A stretch of 64,000 bases of DNA from Vitrella brassicaformis (GCA_001179505.1 CDMY01000802.1:195662-259661), one strand, 5' to 3'; positions 37,288 through 47,747 are shown, numbered from the stretch's first letter. The notes: generated from the letters alone by a model not told the origin. Numbers and translations are program-made.

Positions 37288-38906
37288 CTACCTCAGCACG
37301 CGCAGCACTTCTATCTCATCAGCAGTGAACTCCAGCGACCCACCCAACACCGCATCGCCATCCTCATCTCTCACTCCCATGTAGCCCTCAGGCAGATACT
37401 CGCTGTCGATGTACTGATAGCAGCTGCGGATATCGGAACCATCAAACTCACCATCTATAGCAGTGCCATCTCCATCAGCATCAAACCCACTCCAGCCCAA
37501 CTTCAGATGAGGTGGTTGGCCAACCATTAGCTTCGCTGTTCCCTGTCCCGTTCCCGATATCGCAAAGTATACATTGCTGTTCCTCTCCGCCAAGCTCACA
37601 GACTGCCTCTCTTCGTCGATGTCGATCTTGGTCGGCTTGTCGAAGTGGCCGGCCAGTGAGAAATACTACAGATCACGGTCCACGCCGTCACTTCTGTAGA
37701 CGCCGAAGACGTACTTGTCCTTTCTGATAACAAACACGAGACCCCCCCACCCCACTGAGTCCAGGTCGTCATAGTTGGTGCCCTGCACAGAGTCCCACAG
37801 GTCGCCCCATTCAGTGCCGTGAACAGACGTCCTACACACACACACACACACACACACAAGACACACACACAGACACAGAGCCATCTGTCAGCTGTTGGCG
37901 TCACGGCATGAGATGTGTCTGTCTACCGGAAGAGTGTGGTGAGTTCTGTGGTGTCATTGCCCAGCAGGCCGAGCAGCCCCTCGTACTCCGACGCAGACAG
38001 CGATGTGCCCTTCGGCGCGGACACCCGCTGCACGTGTAGCACCTCCATCTCATCCGCATGGAAGAAGTCCGACCCGCCCAGATAAGCAGGATCGCCATTG
38101 CTATCCCCCTCCCCCTCCCCCGTGTAGCCCTCAGGCAGATAGTGGCCCAAGGTGTACTGATGGCAGCTGCGGATGTCGGCTGCCGGCCGGTCACTGCCCT
38201 CGTCCTTACCCAAATACAGCCGCCCACCGATGACCACATTCGCACCCCACACACTCCCCTCCCTCCCCGCCACACGCACATTCTGCTCCGCTCGGATGAT
38301 GTCGACCTTGGTCGGCTTGCCGAAGTGACCCGCCAATGAGAAATGCCACAGATCACAGTCGTACCAGTGCCAGTCGGTCGGGTCGTCGGGTAAGAAGGCC
38401 GCAACAAGTACCAGTATCCAGACCGCAATTGATGTACGCGCCGAAGACGTACGGACATCAAACACATACAAATACTTGTCCTTCCTAATAACAAACACGA
38501 GAGGCATTGCATCGCCCACATTGTCCAGCATATCGCCGTAGGTGGTGCCATGCACAGACGTCCTACACACAGACACACACACACACACAGAATCTGCCCA
38601 TCAGCTGTCACATGACCCATCCCAGCACTGTTGGCATGATGCGTGTCTACCGGTAGAGTGTGGTGAGGTCTGTGGTGTCATTGACCAGCAGGCCGAGCAG
38701 CGCATCAGACTCCGACGCAGACAGCGATGTGCCCTTCGGCGGTGAGGCCTCCTGCACGCGACGCAAGTGGATCTAAACACACGAGTCATCCTCTCACACA
38801 TCAAATGAAATGAATGGATTGATCGTGTTACCTGTTGGGCGGGCCTTGCCTCAACAGACGTTGCCACGCAGAGGATCAGCAGGACAGTCACTGCCCGAAT
38901 CGCCAT
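37288..38906 (-). CDS. Secreted tandem-TLDc protein 1, with an in-frame stop in the second repeat
   Basis: TLDc domains occur in stress-response and V-ATPase-interacting proteins elsewhere; the role here is unknown. Start MAIRAVTVLLILCVATSVEA is a signal peptide almost identical to that of the gene at 48707. The first domain runs from TSLSASESDALLGLLVNDTT through MPLVFVIRKDKYLYVFDV, WHFSLAGHFGKPTKVDI, PAADIRSCHQYTLGHYLPEG and FFHADEMEVLHV. A second domain begins SLSASEYEGLLGLLGNDTTE. Within it, bases 37666-37668 are TAG where both paralogues have a Trp or Arg codon (CDLW / CDVR). Past the stop the frame stays open and homologous (YFSLAGHFDKPTKIDI ... LEFTADEIEVLRVLR, end 37288). If the stop is real the product ends at 37666. 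Between about 38410 and 38470 two compensating shifts seem to have occurred. Confidence 0.7.
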
Positions 38907-38939
38907 GAAGTGAACTGGACGATAGCAGTCAACAAGTCT

Positions 38940-39122
38940 TCTTATTGATTTCTAAGGTAGCAGATGAACAAAGGCAGCGTCTGAAGTCAACAAGAAGACA
39001 GGAAGACAAGGCAGACAGACAGGGGGAGAGACCAGGCGAGGAGGGAGGGCTCTCTCTCTGTCGGGGTCTGATCGAGGCTGCCGCTTCCAGATTTCGAGTG
39101 GGTAAACCTTGGAGTGGTTGTG
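38940..39122. other. Upstream region shared with TLDc gene 2
   Basis: Resembles 48770-48900 (the GCTGCCGCTTCC...GATTTC words and purine-rich GAAGACA/GGGAGAG tracts). It is therefore part of the segmental duplication that made the two TLDc genes and may hold their promoter. Confidence 0.5.
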
Positions 39123-39291
39123 ATACGCTCGGCGGGCTCCGCTCCCACGGGGTCGCGCCGACTGCACGTCGTCGCCCAGCCGTCGTCATCCATCCCAGCC
39201 GACACTCTAACTGCCGTCTTCGCCGATCTCATACCGCGTAAAGGTGGCAGGGCCCAATCCGGTCCCATGCCCGTGCACGTGTCGTGCCCTC
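39123..39291. repeat. Direct repeat A, first copy (169 bp)
   Basis: Identical by eye to 39449-39617, offset 326. With repeat B it forms a 326-base tandem duplication unit. Confidence 0.9.
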
Positions 39292-39308
39292 GGGGGACCG
39301 GCGGGTTG

Positions 39309-39449
39309 GGTGGGTGGGTGCGAAAAATCACGGAGAGCGCTTGTCCTGCCAAGCGCACCTGCGAGCCGGAGACGGTGTGTGTCGATCGGTCGCTCCCGCC
39401 CGCGGCGCGTATGTACGCGATCGCTGCGCTACGCACGCGTACGCTACCA
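39309..39449. repeat. Direct repeat B, first copy (141 bp)
   Basis: Identical by eye to 46771-46911, offset exactly 7,462 bases at both ends. It is followed directly by the second copy of repeat A. Confidence 0.9.
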
Positions 39450-39617
39450 TACGCTCGGCGGGCTCCGCTCCCACGGGGTCGCGCCGACTGCACGTCGTCG
39501 CCCAGCCGTCGTCATCCATCCCAGCCGACACTCTAACTGCCGTCTTCGCCGATCTCATACCGCGTAAAGGTGGCAGGGCCCAATCCGGTCCCATGCCCGT
39601 GCACGTGTCGTGCCCTC
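39449..39617. repeat. Direct repeat A, second copy (169 bp)
   Basis: Second copy of 39123-39291. In the first unit A is followed by 17 bases and then B; here A is followed by foreign-looking sequence, and the matching B lies 7.15 kb away. Confidence 0.9.
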
Positions 39618-39743
39618 CCAAAGGGCCAACGGTAGCGCGGTATGAGAGAGGAGTGGCAGTTAGTGTGTGGGAGGAAGCGTAGTATTCGTTTCACGCAATT
39701 CTGGTTGTCCCGTCGAGTTGTTAGCCCCTACCTGTTGCTTGCA

Positions 39744-40619
39744 ATGTCGGCGCCCTTTTGCCCGACTCCTCGGCCGCCATCGCTCGGCACGCTGCCGCGT
39801 CCGTGTCGTTTGGCCCATCTCGCCCGTCGTGTCGTGGACTTCGGGCCGTGCAAGCGGTTCTGTCAGACGTCCGCCCTAGTGACCGGTGAAGGACACCGGC
39901 TTATGTTGAATACTCTCGATCTGCTACACGAGGTATGCCTGTGCGTGTCGTGTTGTCGGTCCGTCAAGTGTGTCTCGTGGTTGTCTCAGAGCGGGTACTC
40001 GATGAGTGATATCGTCTATATCTTGGCGCAAGCCGCCTGCCAGCTTGACGAGTGTTTCAGACTCTTCCGTCCCGGCGGTCAGCGAGAGCGTATGCTGGCT
40101 TGTCTTGTGCATACCTTTCTTGCACATTGCTTGCTTGAAGACGAGACTCTCTCGCTTTCGACCTGGTATACCCGTCTGGTAAGTATGGCCCCGTCTGGCG
40201 CGTATGGCTGTAATCGCTGGGCTACACAGCTTGAATCGCTGCTTCACTGTACTGTGTATTTCAGGCAACTTCCTACTGCTCATTGTCTACTTTCGAGAAG
40301 TCTTCCTTCCGCCTGTTAACGCTTCAGAGCTGTCGTCTGTATGTGGCCGATGAGATCGTATTGGCACGGGCCGCGTACTTTCGATGTAATTCCTCCTGGC
40401 ACGACCCGTCCCTCATTGTTGTTCTTTCGTATTTCCCTTATGCAGTCGACAGGCGGGCAAGGCCGCCGGAGGCTGACGGGGATGATGACCTTATGAGCAC
40501 GGGTCTAACGGTAAGATTCCACCCTTCGTGCGGAGACACGTTAGTTAGACAAGCCTGTCATTCAGGTGTCTGTGATTGGTCCCTTCGGTCGAAGCCTGCC
40601 GCTCTTCAGCGATGCGTAA
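39744..40619 (+). CDS. Cyclin-like protein (Pho80/P-U type pattern)
   Basis: Four exons, 39744-39932, 39990-40178, 40265-40510 and 40566-40619, all phase 0 with clean GTATGC/GTAAGT/GTAAGA donors and CAG acceptors; 225 residues. Start MSAPFCPTPRPPSLGTLPRP. Exon 2 reads SGYSMSDIVYILAQAACQLD and MLACLVHTFLAHCLLEDETL, followed by SLSTWYTRL, like the cyclin-box helices of Pho80-type cyclins. Exon 3 continues SLSTFEKSSFRLLTLQSCRL and YVADEIVLARAAYF, matching the position where such cyclins have an (E)xxFL..L.W.L.V segment. Pho80-type cyclins partner CDKs in nutrient or cell-cycle control. The splice model is strong; the family call is by pattern. Unlike neighbouring genes, its introns lack CA/TG tracts. 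Confidence 0.6.
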
Positions 40620-42203
40620 AGGGGCTGCTATTTTGGTGTCGCGCTTGGCGGCAAAAAGAGCGTCCGTGGGTAGAGGGAGGTGACCTGCATAGATTGACGG
40701 TAACCGGGTGCAACAGCGACTGATACGAAGTGTGCGTGTAATGTGAGAGTATCCCTTAAGTGCATGTTCGCTCATTGTCATCTCGGCCTATCCCGCATAC
40801 GGCGCAATGTACTGTAATGTACTGTTACGTCGTACCGGACCGGTCTCAATCCGGAGGGCAATGGTTATCCGGCGCAATCGACCTCCGAGACAGATCTGTC
40901 CGTATAATTGGTGTTCAACGCACAGTATCATCGTATGTCGCGCGAGTAGGTGATTGAGTCAGGTACGCCTAATCAGCAAAGCCTTCGAGGCAAATGCGCC
41001 TGGTGACGTGACGCGTGAGTGACGTCCGTTGCTCTCTCTGTTCGATGTGTCTCATAGTATGCGTTCCGTGTCTCATTGTATTTGGCGTTTAGCCATAGGT
41101 GTCCCTTCTGGAAACCCATGTCACCTGCTGTGTTTGTCCCTTGGGTGACTTGCTGGGTGACGTCGCTTGGTGACTGAGACCTGTCATTTCGCTGACTGCC
41201 CTCAGTCGCATCGAAAGATAGCACGTGGGTATCCGCCAGCCGGTGAGCAAGTCCCTAAGTCTCGCCTACAGGTAAGCGATTCCTTCCCGCAGTCGTGCGG
41301 CACCGTCGAGTGGGTTAGTCTTACGCCATATACGCGCGTCATCGGTGAGCGCGTGGCGAGACATGCATCGTTGGCACGCAAGTCGTTGCGGCAAGTGTAC
41401 CTTACCGATTACCCGGTGTGTGGATCGTCAAGTACATCGCGGGTAAAATTTGTCGCTTATTGCCATCTCGGCCCATCCCCGCACACGTCGTAATGTATGA
41501 TAACGTCGTGTCGGATTGGCTACACTCCGAAGGGCAGTGGGTATCTCGTAAGCGTAACCTACACGAGGGAGATGTTTTAAGGGCAAGGGTCGCTCGTCGG
41601 CAAGGCCGTTCCCCTGCGCGAGATAAGCTTGTTGTCTGTCGGCGCCAATCACAATGGCGTGTCTTCTAGGTGGAGACTCAACGGTCGCGTGACTTGGACT
41701 GCCAGTCATCGCGAGGGGACGCAGGCAGGTTGTTAAGCTTCGTGCAGTGGCGGTGTACGTAGACTGGAATGTGAGGGCAATCGGGTATGCCGGCGTCTAA
41801 GTCCCTCATTGGGAGTTTGCACTTGCCGACACGCGTGATTCGTCGACTAGCAGCTCTCGAGGGCAACAGTGCGTCACCGTGAGTGTCTGAGTGCTCGAGA
41901 CAAATGAGACGGGCATGTCCTCCGTCGTCGAGGGTATGTCTTATCGCTGAGTGAGTTGTCAGGTCATGTACCACCGCAGGTGTACCGTGGTAAGGTGTTA
42001 AGAGACCCGTACTTTCTTATTGAGTGCTTCTCTGGTGTAAACCCTTTGAGTCCCCTTCACCTTCCCTTCGGTCGGGTGAGATTCCCGAAATGGCCCAATG
42101 GTGTGTGGGAGCGCGAGAGGGATGTGCCCCTCGGCGAGTGAGAGCTCACAACTCCAGCGAGCAACGCGTGCCTCCCTCTGGATAGATATGGACTCGCCTA
42201 TGA
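40620..42203. other. Unassigned part of the insertion with a diverged internal repeat
   Basis: No gene recognised. Two segments, about 40783-40905 and 41458-41580, are related. Both read CATCTCGGCC-ATCCC-GCA and, in one plus frame, RPIPHTAQCTVMYCYVVPD / RPIPAHVVMYDNVVSDW then GGQWLSGAIDLRD / EGQWVSRKRNLHE. They may be relics of a duplicated exon. A GTAAGC donor-like site occurs at 41272. Confidence 0.35.
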
Positions 42204-42570
42204 GTGACCCTTGAGACAGACCCAAGGATGCGTTGTGCACGTTGTGCAGCCCGACGAGCTCCCTGTCATGCTTTGAGCCGCGACTGCCCGATCGAGCGGT
42301 CACTCTCGTGTCGTGATGGCCCCACTCCCGCAATGCTACCTTTTCGTCACGTTTCGTCAAGTCTGAGCCTCGTCGACTAGTCAGTCTTGCGATGACACCA
42401 TACGTGTCGGATAGTGAATGTCACTATAACTTGAGCCGTGATGGCCGCTTCATCCGGTCCATGTCGTGATGCGTCAGGCCGACGGCCTCGTGGGTTGAAT
42501 AGTGCACCCCGGCAATGTCTCCTGCGATAGCCCTATCGCCCGTCATCCTCGCAATGTCTCGGGCCGTAAT
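42204..42570. repeat. Dispersed repeat of about 365 bp, first copy
   Basis: Aligns with 43128-43515 (GTGACCCTTGAGACAGACCC at the start, GCCTCGTCGACTAG inside, GCGATAGCCCTATCGCCCGTC at the end) with many substitutions and a small internal duplication in the second copy. It leads into the 90-base minisatellite. Confidence 0.75.
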
Positions 42571-43127
42571 GGCCTGCCTCATCGAATAGTCAACCCCGGC
42601 ATTGTCTCAATATGCGATAACTCTATCGCCCGTCATCCCCGTAATGCTTCGGGCCGTGATGGCCCCACCGACCAGACTCCACGATGTCTCGGGCCGCAAT
42701 GGCGCCGACTGGTGGGTTTCTCCGGCGCTTGCCGCCTATGGATGTTGTACGGCGTTTGACGCCGATTGATGATTATGTTCGGCGGTGCAGACTGCGCCCC
42801 GTCGAACCGTCAATCCCCAAACGTCCCGGGCCGCCATGCCCTGGTCGAACACTCAATCCGCTATGCCTCGGGCCGCCATGGCCGAACGAATCGTCAATCC
42901 CGCAATGCCCCGGGCCGCCATGACCTGACCGAACCGTCAATCCCGCAATGTCCCGGACCGCCCTGGGTGATTACGTACGGCGACACCGACTTCGCCCGTC
43001 GAACCGTCAATTCTACAATCATGCCCCGAGCCGTCATGGCCGGATCGAAGAATGAATCCCGCAATGTCCCGAGCCGCCATGCCCTGATGGAACAATCAAT
43101 CCGCCATGCCCCGGGCCGCCGCTGTGT
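42571..43127. repeat. Degenerate minisatellite block between the dispersed repeats
   Basis: Irregular units of about 42-48 bases built around CGGGCCGCCATG...CGAA.CGTCAATCCCGCAATG. They are related to both the 90-base and 43-base arrays to the right. Apparent reading frames are products of the repeat. Confidence 0.6.
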
Positions 43128-43515
43128 GTGACCCTTAAGACAGACCCAAGGATGCGTTGCGCACGTCGTGGAGCCCAACGCGCTCCCTGCCCTGTTTTGG
43201 GTTGCGACGACTCGCTCGAGCGGTCGCTCTCATGCCGTGATGGCCCGACTCCCGCACTGCTATGGCCGCGTCAAGTCTGAGCCTCGTCGACTAGAGTCTG
43301 AGCCTCGTCGACTAGTCAGTCTCGCGATGATACCACACTTTGTCGGATAGCGAGTGTCGCCATGACTTGAGTTGTGATGGCCGCTTTACACGGTCCATCT
43401 CGTGATGTTTCAAGCCGACGGCCCCGTCGAATAGGAAACCCCGGCAACGTCTCCCTATGCGATAGCCCTATCGCCCGTCCTCCTCGCAATGTCTCGGGCC
43501 GTCATGGCCTGCCTC
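43128..43515. repeat. Dispersed repeat of about 365 bp, second copy
   Basis: See 42204-42570. It contains a tandem doubling of GTCTGAGCCTCGTCGACTAG at about 43273-43315. Confidence 0.75.
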
Positions 43516-44335
43516 ATCGAATACTCCACCCAGGAAATGTCTCAATATGCGATAGCCCTATCGCCCGTCATCCTCACACTGTTTCGAGCCGTGACGGCCT
43601 GCCTCATCGAATAGTCCACCCCGGCAATGTCTCAGTATGCGATAGCCCTCTTGCCCGTCATCCTCGCAATGTCTCGGGCCGTGACGGCCTGCCTCATCGA
43701 ATAGTCAACCCCGGCACTGTCTCAGTATGCGATAGCCCTATCGCCCGTCATTCTTGCAATGTCTCGGGCCGTCATGGCCTGCCTGATTGAGTGGTCCACC
43801 CCGGCAATGTCTCAGCATGCGATAGCCTTATCGCCCGTCATCCTTGCAATGTCTCGGGCCGTGATGGTCTGCCTAGTCGAATAGTCCACCCCGGCAATGT
43901 CTCAGTGTGCCATAGCCCTATTACCCGTCGTTCTCGCAATGTTTATTGATGGGCTGCGTCATCGAATAGTCAAAACCGGCACTGTCTCAGTATGCGATAG
44001 CCCTATCGCCCGTCATTCTTGCAATGTCTCGGGCCGTGATGGCTTGCCTCATCGAATAGTCAACCCCGGCACTGTCTCAGTATGCGATAGCCCTATCGCC
44101 CGTCATTCTCGCAATGCCTCGGGCCGTCATGGCCTGCCTGATTAAGTGGTCAGCCCCGGCAATGTCTCAGCATGCGATAGCCTTATCGCCCGTCATCCTC
44201 GCAATGCCTCGGGCCGTGATGGCCTCACCGACTAGATTTCGCGATGTCTCGTGCCTCCATGGCCTGCCTCACCGAATAGTCAGCCCCGGCAACGTCTCAG
44301 TATGCGATAGCCCTATCCCCCGTCATCCTTGGATC
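43430..44335. repeat. 90-base minisatellite with a hairpin in each unit
   Basis: About ten units, spacing close to 90 bases (for example 43639, 43729, 43819). Each contains GCGATAGCCCTATCGC, an inverted repeat with 7-base arms, then CCGTCATYCT.GCAATGTCTCGGGCC and GCCTGCCTCATCGAATAGTC. No protein is likely. Confidence 0.85.
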
Positions 44336-44337
44336 GA

Positions 44338-45660
44338 GCAGTCAGTCCTGCAACGCCCCTGGCCGCCATGGCCTCCCCGAACAGTCAATCCCGCAATGCC
44401 CCTGGCCACGAAGGCCTCATCGAGCAGTCAGTCCTGCAACGCCCCTGGCCGCCATGGCCTCATCGAGCAGTCAGTCTGGCAATGCCCCTGGCCGCGAAGG
44501 CCTCATCAAGCAGTCAGTCTTGCAATGTCCCTGGCCGCCATGGCCTCCCCGAACAGTCAATCCCGCAATGCCCCTGGCCACGAAGGCCTCATCGAGCAGT
44601 CAGTCCTGCAATGCCCCTGGCCGCCATGGCCTTCCCGAATAGTCAGTCCCGCAATGCCCCTGGCCGCGAAGGCCTCATCAAGCAGTCAGTCTTGCAAAGC
44701 CCCTGGCCGCCATGGCCTCCACGGACAGTCAGTCTCGCAACGCCCCTGGCCACGACGGCCTCATCGAGCAGTCAGTCCCGCAATTTTTGTGGCCGCCCTG
44801 GCCTCCCCGAACAGTCAGTCCCGCAATGCTCCTGGCCACGAAGGCCTCATCGAGCAGTCAGTCCGGCAATGCCCCTGGCCACGAAAGCCTCACCGAGCAG
44901 TCAGTCCCGCAATGCCCCTGGCCGCGAAGGCCTCATCAAGCAGTCAGTCTTGCAATGCCCCTGGCCGCCATGGCCTCCTCGGACATTCAGTCCCGCAATG
45001 CCCCTAGCCGCGAAGGCCTCATTAAGCAGTCAGTCCGGCAATGCTCCTGGCCGCCATGGCCTCCCCGAATAGTCAGTCCCGCAATGCGCCTGGCCGCGAA
45101 GGCCTCATCGAGCAGTCAGTCCGGCAATGCCCCTGGCCGCCATGGCCTCCCCGGACATTCAGTCCCGCAATGCCCCTAGCCGCGAAGGCCTCATCGAGCA
45201 GTCAGTCCGGCAATGCCCCTGGCCGCCATGGCCTCCCCGAATAGTCAGTCCCGCAATGCTCCTGGCCGTGAAGGCCTCATCAAGCAGTCAGTCTTGCAAT
45301 GCCCCTGGCCGCCATGGCCTCCCCGGACAGTCAGTCCCGCAATGCCCCTGGCCGCGAGGGCCTTACCCAGCAGTCAGTCCCGCAATGCCCCTAGCCGCGA
45401 TGGCCTCATCGAGCAGTCAGTCCCGCAAAACCCCTAGCCGCGACGGCCTCCCCCAACAGTCAGTCCCGCAATGTCCCTGACCGCGATGGCCCTCATCGAG
45501 CAGTCAGTCTCGCAATGCCCCCGGCCGCGGTAGCCTCCCCCGGCCGCGGTAGCCTCCCCCAACAGTCAGTCTCGCCATGTCCCTGACCGCAATGGCCTCC
45601 CCCAACAGTCAGTCCCGCAATGTCCCTGGCCGCGATGGCCTCCTCGAGCAAGTCAGTCTC
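44338..45660. repeat. 43-base minisatellite, about 31 units
   Basis: Unit starts at 44339, 44382, 44425 give an exact 43-base period (CAGTCAGTCCCGCAATGCCC, then CTGGCCGCCATGGCCTCCCCGAA or a CGAAGGCCTCATCGAG variant). Two main variants alternate. Because 43 is not a multiple of 3 and the unit lacks stops, long open frames arise in the plus strand; they are not evidence of a gene. Confidence 0.9.
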
Positions 45661-45861
45661 GCCACGCGCCGAGCCGCGATGGCTGGTGACCCCTGTGCGT
45701 GTCAGTGCGGTGACTAAGTTGGTGACCTGTGCGCCCGTCGGCGCGATGAATGTGTTGTTGTTTGCGGTTCGATTGTGGGTGCTTGTTGGGTTCATTGTTA
45801 TGACAATGTCTGCCTCATGATGGTTGTGGAAGGCGCCGAGACATCGGCGGGGATCCCAAGT

Positions 45862-46460
45862 CGTTGAAGTCGGCGGATCCAGCAGCAGGGGCGTTGCAGT
45901 CGATGGATCCAGCAGCAGGGGCGTCGAAGTCGGGATTCAGCAGCAGGGGCGTCGAAGGCGGCGGATCCAGCAGCCGGGGCGTTGAGGTCGATGGATCCAG
46001 CAGCCGGGGCGTCGAAGTCGGCGGGTCCAGCAGCAGGGGCGTTGAAGTCGACGGGTCCAGCAGGGGCGTTGAAGTCGGCGGATCCAGCAGCAGGGGCGTT
46101 GAGGTCGATGGATCCAGCAGCAGGGGCGTCGAAGTCGGCGGATCCAGCAGGAGGGGCGTTGAGGTCGATGGATCCAGCAGCAGGGGCGTCGAAGTCGGCG
46201 GATCCAGCAGGAGGGGCGTTGAAGTCGACGGGTCCAGCAGCAGGGGCGTTGAGGGCGACGGATCCAGCAGCCGGGGCGTTGAACTCGATGAATCCAGCCA
46301 TGGCGGCGTCGGACACGGCGGTTCCAGCCGCAGGGGCGTTGAAGTTGACCGACTCGCAGGGGGGGCGTCAGAGACGGCGGGTTCAGCAGCAGGGGCTGCG
46401 GTGAACAGTCCAGCCGCAGGGGGGGTTGAAATCGTTGGATACAGCAGCGATGGCGTCGAT
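45862..46460. repeat. 30-base minisatellite, about 19 units
   Basis: Unit GATCCAGCAGCAGGGGCGTT + GAAGTCGGCG, mostly 30 bases with a few shorter units. A period divisible by 3 leaves frames open on both strands (10-residue repeats such as SSSRGVEVDG or DLNAPAAGSA), but no start, splice or domain context supports expression. Confidence 0.85.
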
Positions 46461-46770
46461 GCTGGCGGATCCGGCGGCAAGGACGTCGGGGACGGAGGGT
46501 GCAGCGCCAGGGCCACCCAGGGGTGTCGGAGACGTCGGATCCAGCAGCAGTCTCTCGGCGGCTTTCTGAACCCCGCGACGAGGGAGCTCCGCGTAGCGGG
46601 AAGGGCAAGCGGGCGCCCTGAGGCTGGTTGGCGGTTGGCTTCTCCCTGGTGTGGCTCCTTTACGCCACCTCCCGTCGGTCTCGCCTCGCTTCGCTGAGAC
46701 GCCCCCGGCGTCATGGGGCGCCTCCCCGGCCTCGGCGGACGAGTGCGGGTGTAAGTGGGTGCGAAGCATG

Positions 46771-46911
46771 GGTGGGTGGGTGCGAAAAATCACGGAGAGC
46801 GCTTGTCCTGCCAAGCGCACCTGCGAGCCGGAGACGGTGTGTGTCGATCGGTCGCTCCCGCCCGCGGCGCGTATGTACGCGATCGCTGCGCTACGCACGC
46901 GTACGCTACCA
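46771..46911. repeat. Direct repeat B, second copy (141 bp)
   Basis: Identical by eye to 39309-39449. It marks the right edge of the probable insertion. The next bases (46912-46937) are an inverted match to 48889-48914 upstream of TLDc gene 2. Confidence 0.9.
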
Positions 46912-47747
46912 AAGGGGCTGGCTCCCCGATGAGGCTGCGCAGTGGCGTATACTGACCAGCGCTTCACAAGTCTCCAATAGTGGGGAGCCAATCCGTCCCG
47001 TATTTGGAGTGGTTTCAGGCAGCACCCTATCCAAGGCCCCATCTCCACACTGACTCTAAAAGAACCAGATCTGACGATGGATAGAGAGCCAAACAGACAG
47101 GCAAGGCGATGAATGAATGAGTGATTACAGACACGCACGTCTCCCTGTATCGTGTGTGCCTCCGTCAGGGGCAAGGCTCACGCTGGCGCCTTTCATCCGT
47201 GTGCGCGTATATAGAGACCAATCATTTGCATGGCTGGATGGTTCGGAACAGATTCTATCACGGTCTCACGAGTGGATGAGTGTACGACAACACAAGACAC
47301 TGAATCAATCCATCCATCCATTGACTGACACCACACATCCACTGAATCAGCACAGGCAGGCAGGCAGGCAGGCAGGCATGCAGCAGGCCACACATCACAG
47401 ACACTTGTCAGGTAGACCCGATTGACCTACCTACGCTGACACAGTACCGTACTAGAAATGCAATAGGCACACAATGGCCTCACAATCGAGACAGAGAGGA
47501 AGACGAACGTGGATAAAAGTGCCGACGACAGACAGACAGACAGACAGACAGACAGAGATGCGCCCCACTCAGTCACTGCTGCACACCACCTGCAGCACCT
47601 CGTTCTCGTCAGCCATAAACTCATATGACCCACTCAGTTCTGTCTCCCCCGTGCAGCCCTCAGGCACATCGTTGCTGTCGGTGGCTTGAAGGCAGCTACA
47701 GATGTCGGCATCACGCCCAGTACACGCCAGGTCGTGAATTGACTCAA
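46912..47747. other. 3' flank of TLDc gene 2, partly duplicated
   Basis: Contains (GGCA)n at 47354-47378 and (GACA)n at 47528-47553. The stretch 47385-47440 matches 37125-37170 downstream of TLDc gene 1. Bases 47575-47740 read on the minus strand like a decayed TLDc end (DICSCLQATDSNDVPEGCTG, then ELSGSYEFMADENEVLQV), probably a remnant of a second TLDc repeat. No intact gene. Confidence 0.5.

Larger units (their letters stand above)
39618..46770. mobile_element. Probable 7.15-kb insertion of unknown type
   Basis: Separates the second copies of direct repeats A and B. Its texture differs from the rest of the window: few CA/TG tracts, more even base use, a cyclin-like gene with plain introns, and arrays of minisatellites. 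I see no transposase, reverse transcriptase or terminal inverted repeats. An 8-base word (CCAAAGGG) occurs at the left edge (39618) and just after the right repeat B (46909). A mobile-element label is inference; gradual repeat expansion is an alternative. Confidence 0.4.

Noticed and set aside
39123-39617. Repeats A/B as LTRs of a retroelement
   Set aside because: A is duplicated only on the left and B flanks the insert alone; no reverse transcriptase, integrase, primer-binding site or TG...CA ends were found.
44114-45480. Long plus-strand open frames (up to about 300 codons)
   Set aside because: They arise because the 43-base satellite unit has no stop in any plus frame; the product cycles every 43 residues, with no start context or splice pattern.
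45798-47174. Open frames of 140-300 codons on both strands
   Set aside because: Mostly translation of the 30-base satellite and of direct repeat B; both strands are equally open and no domain appears.
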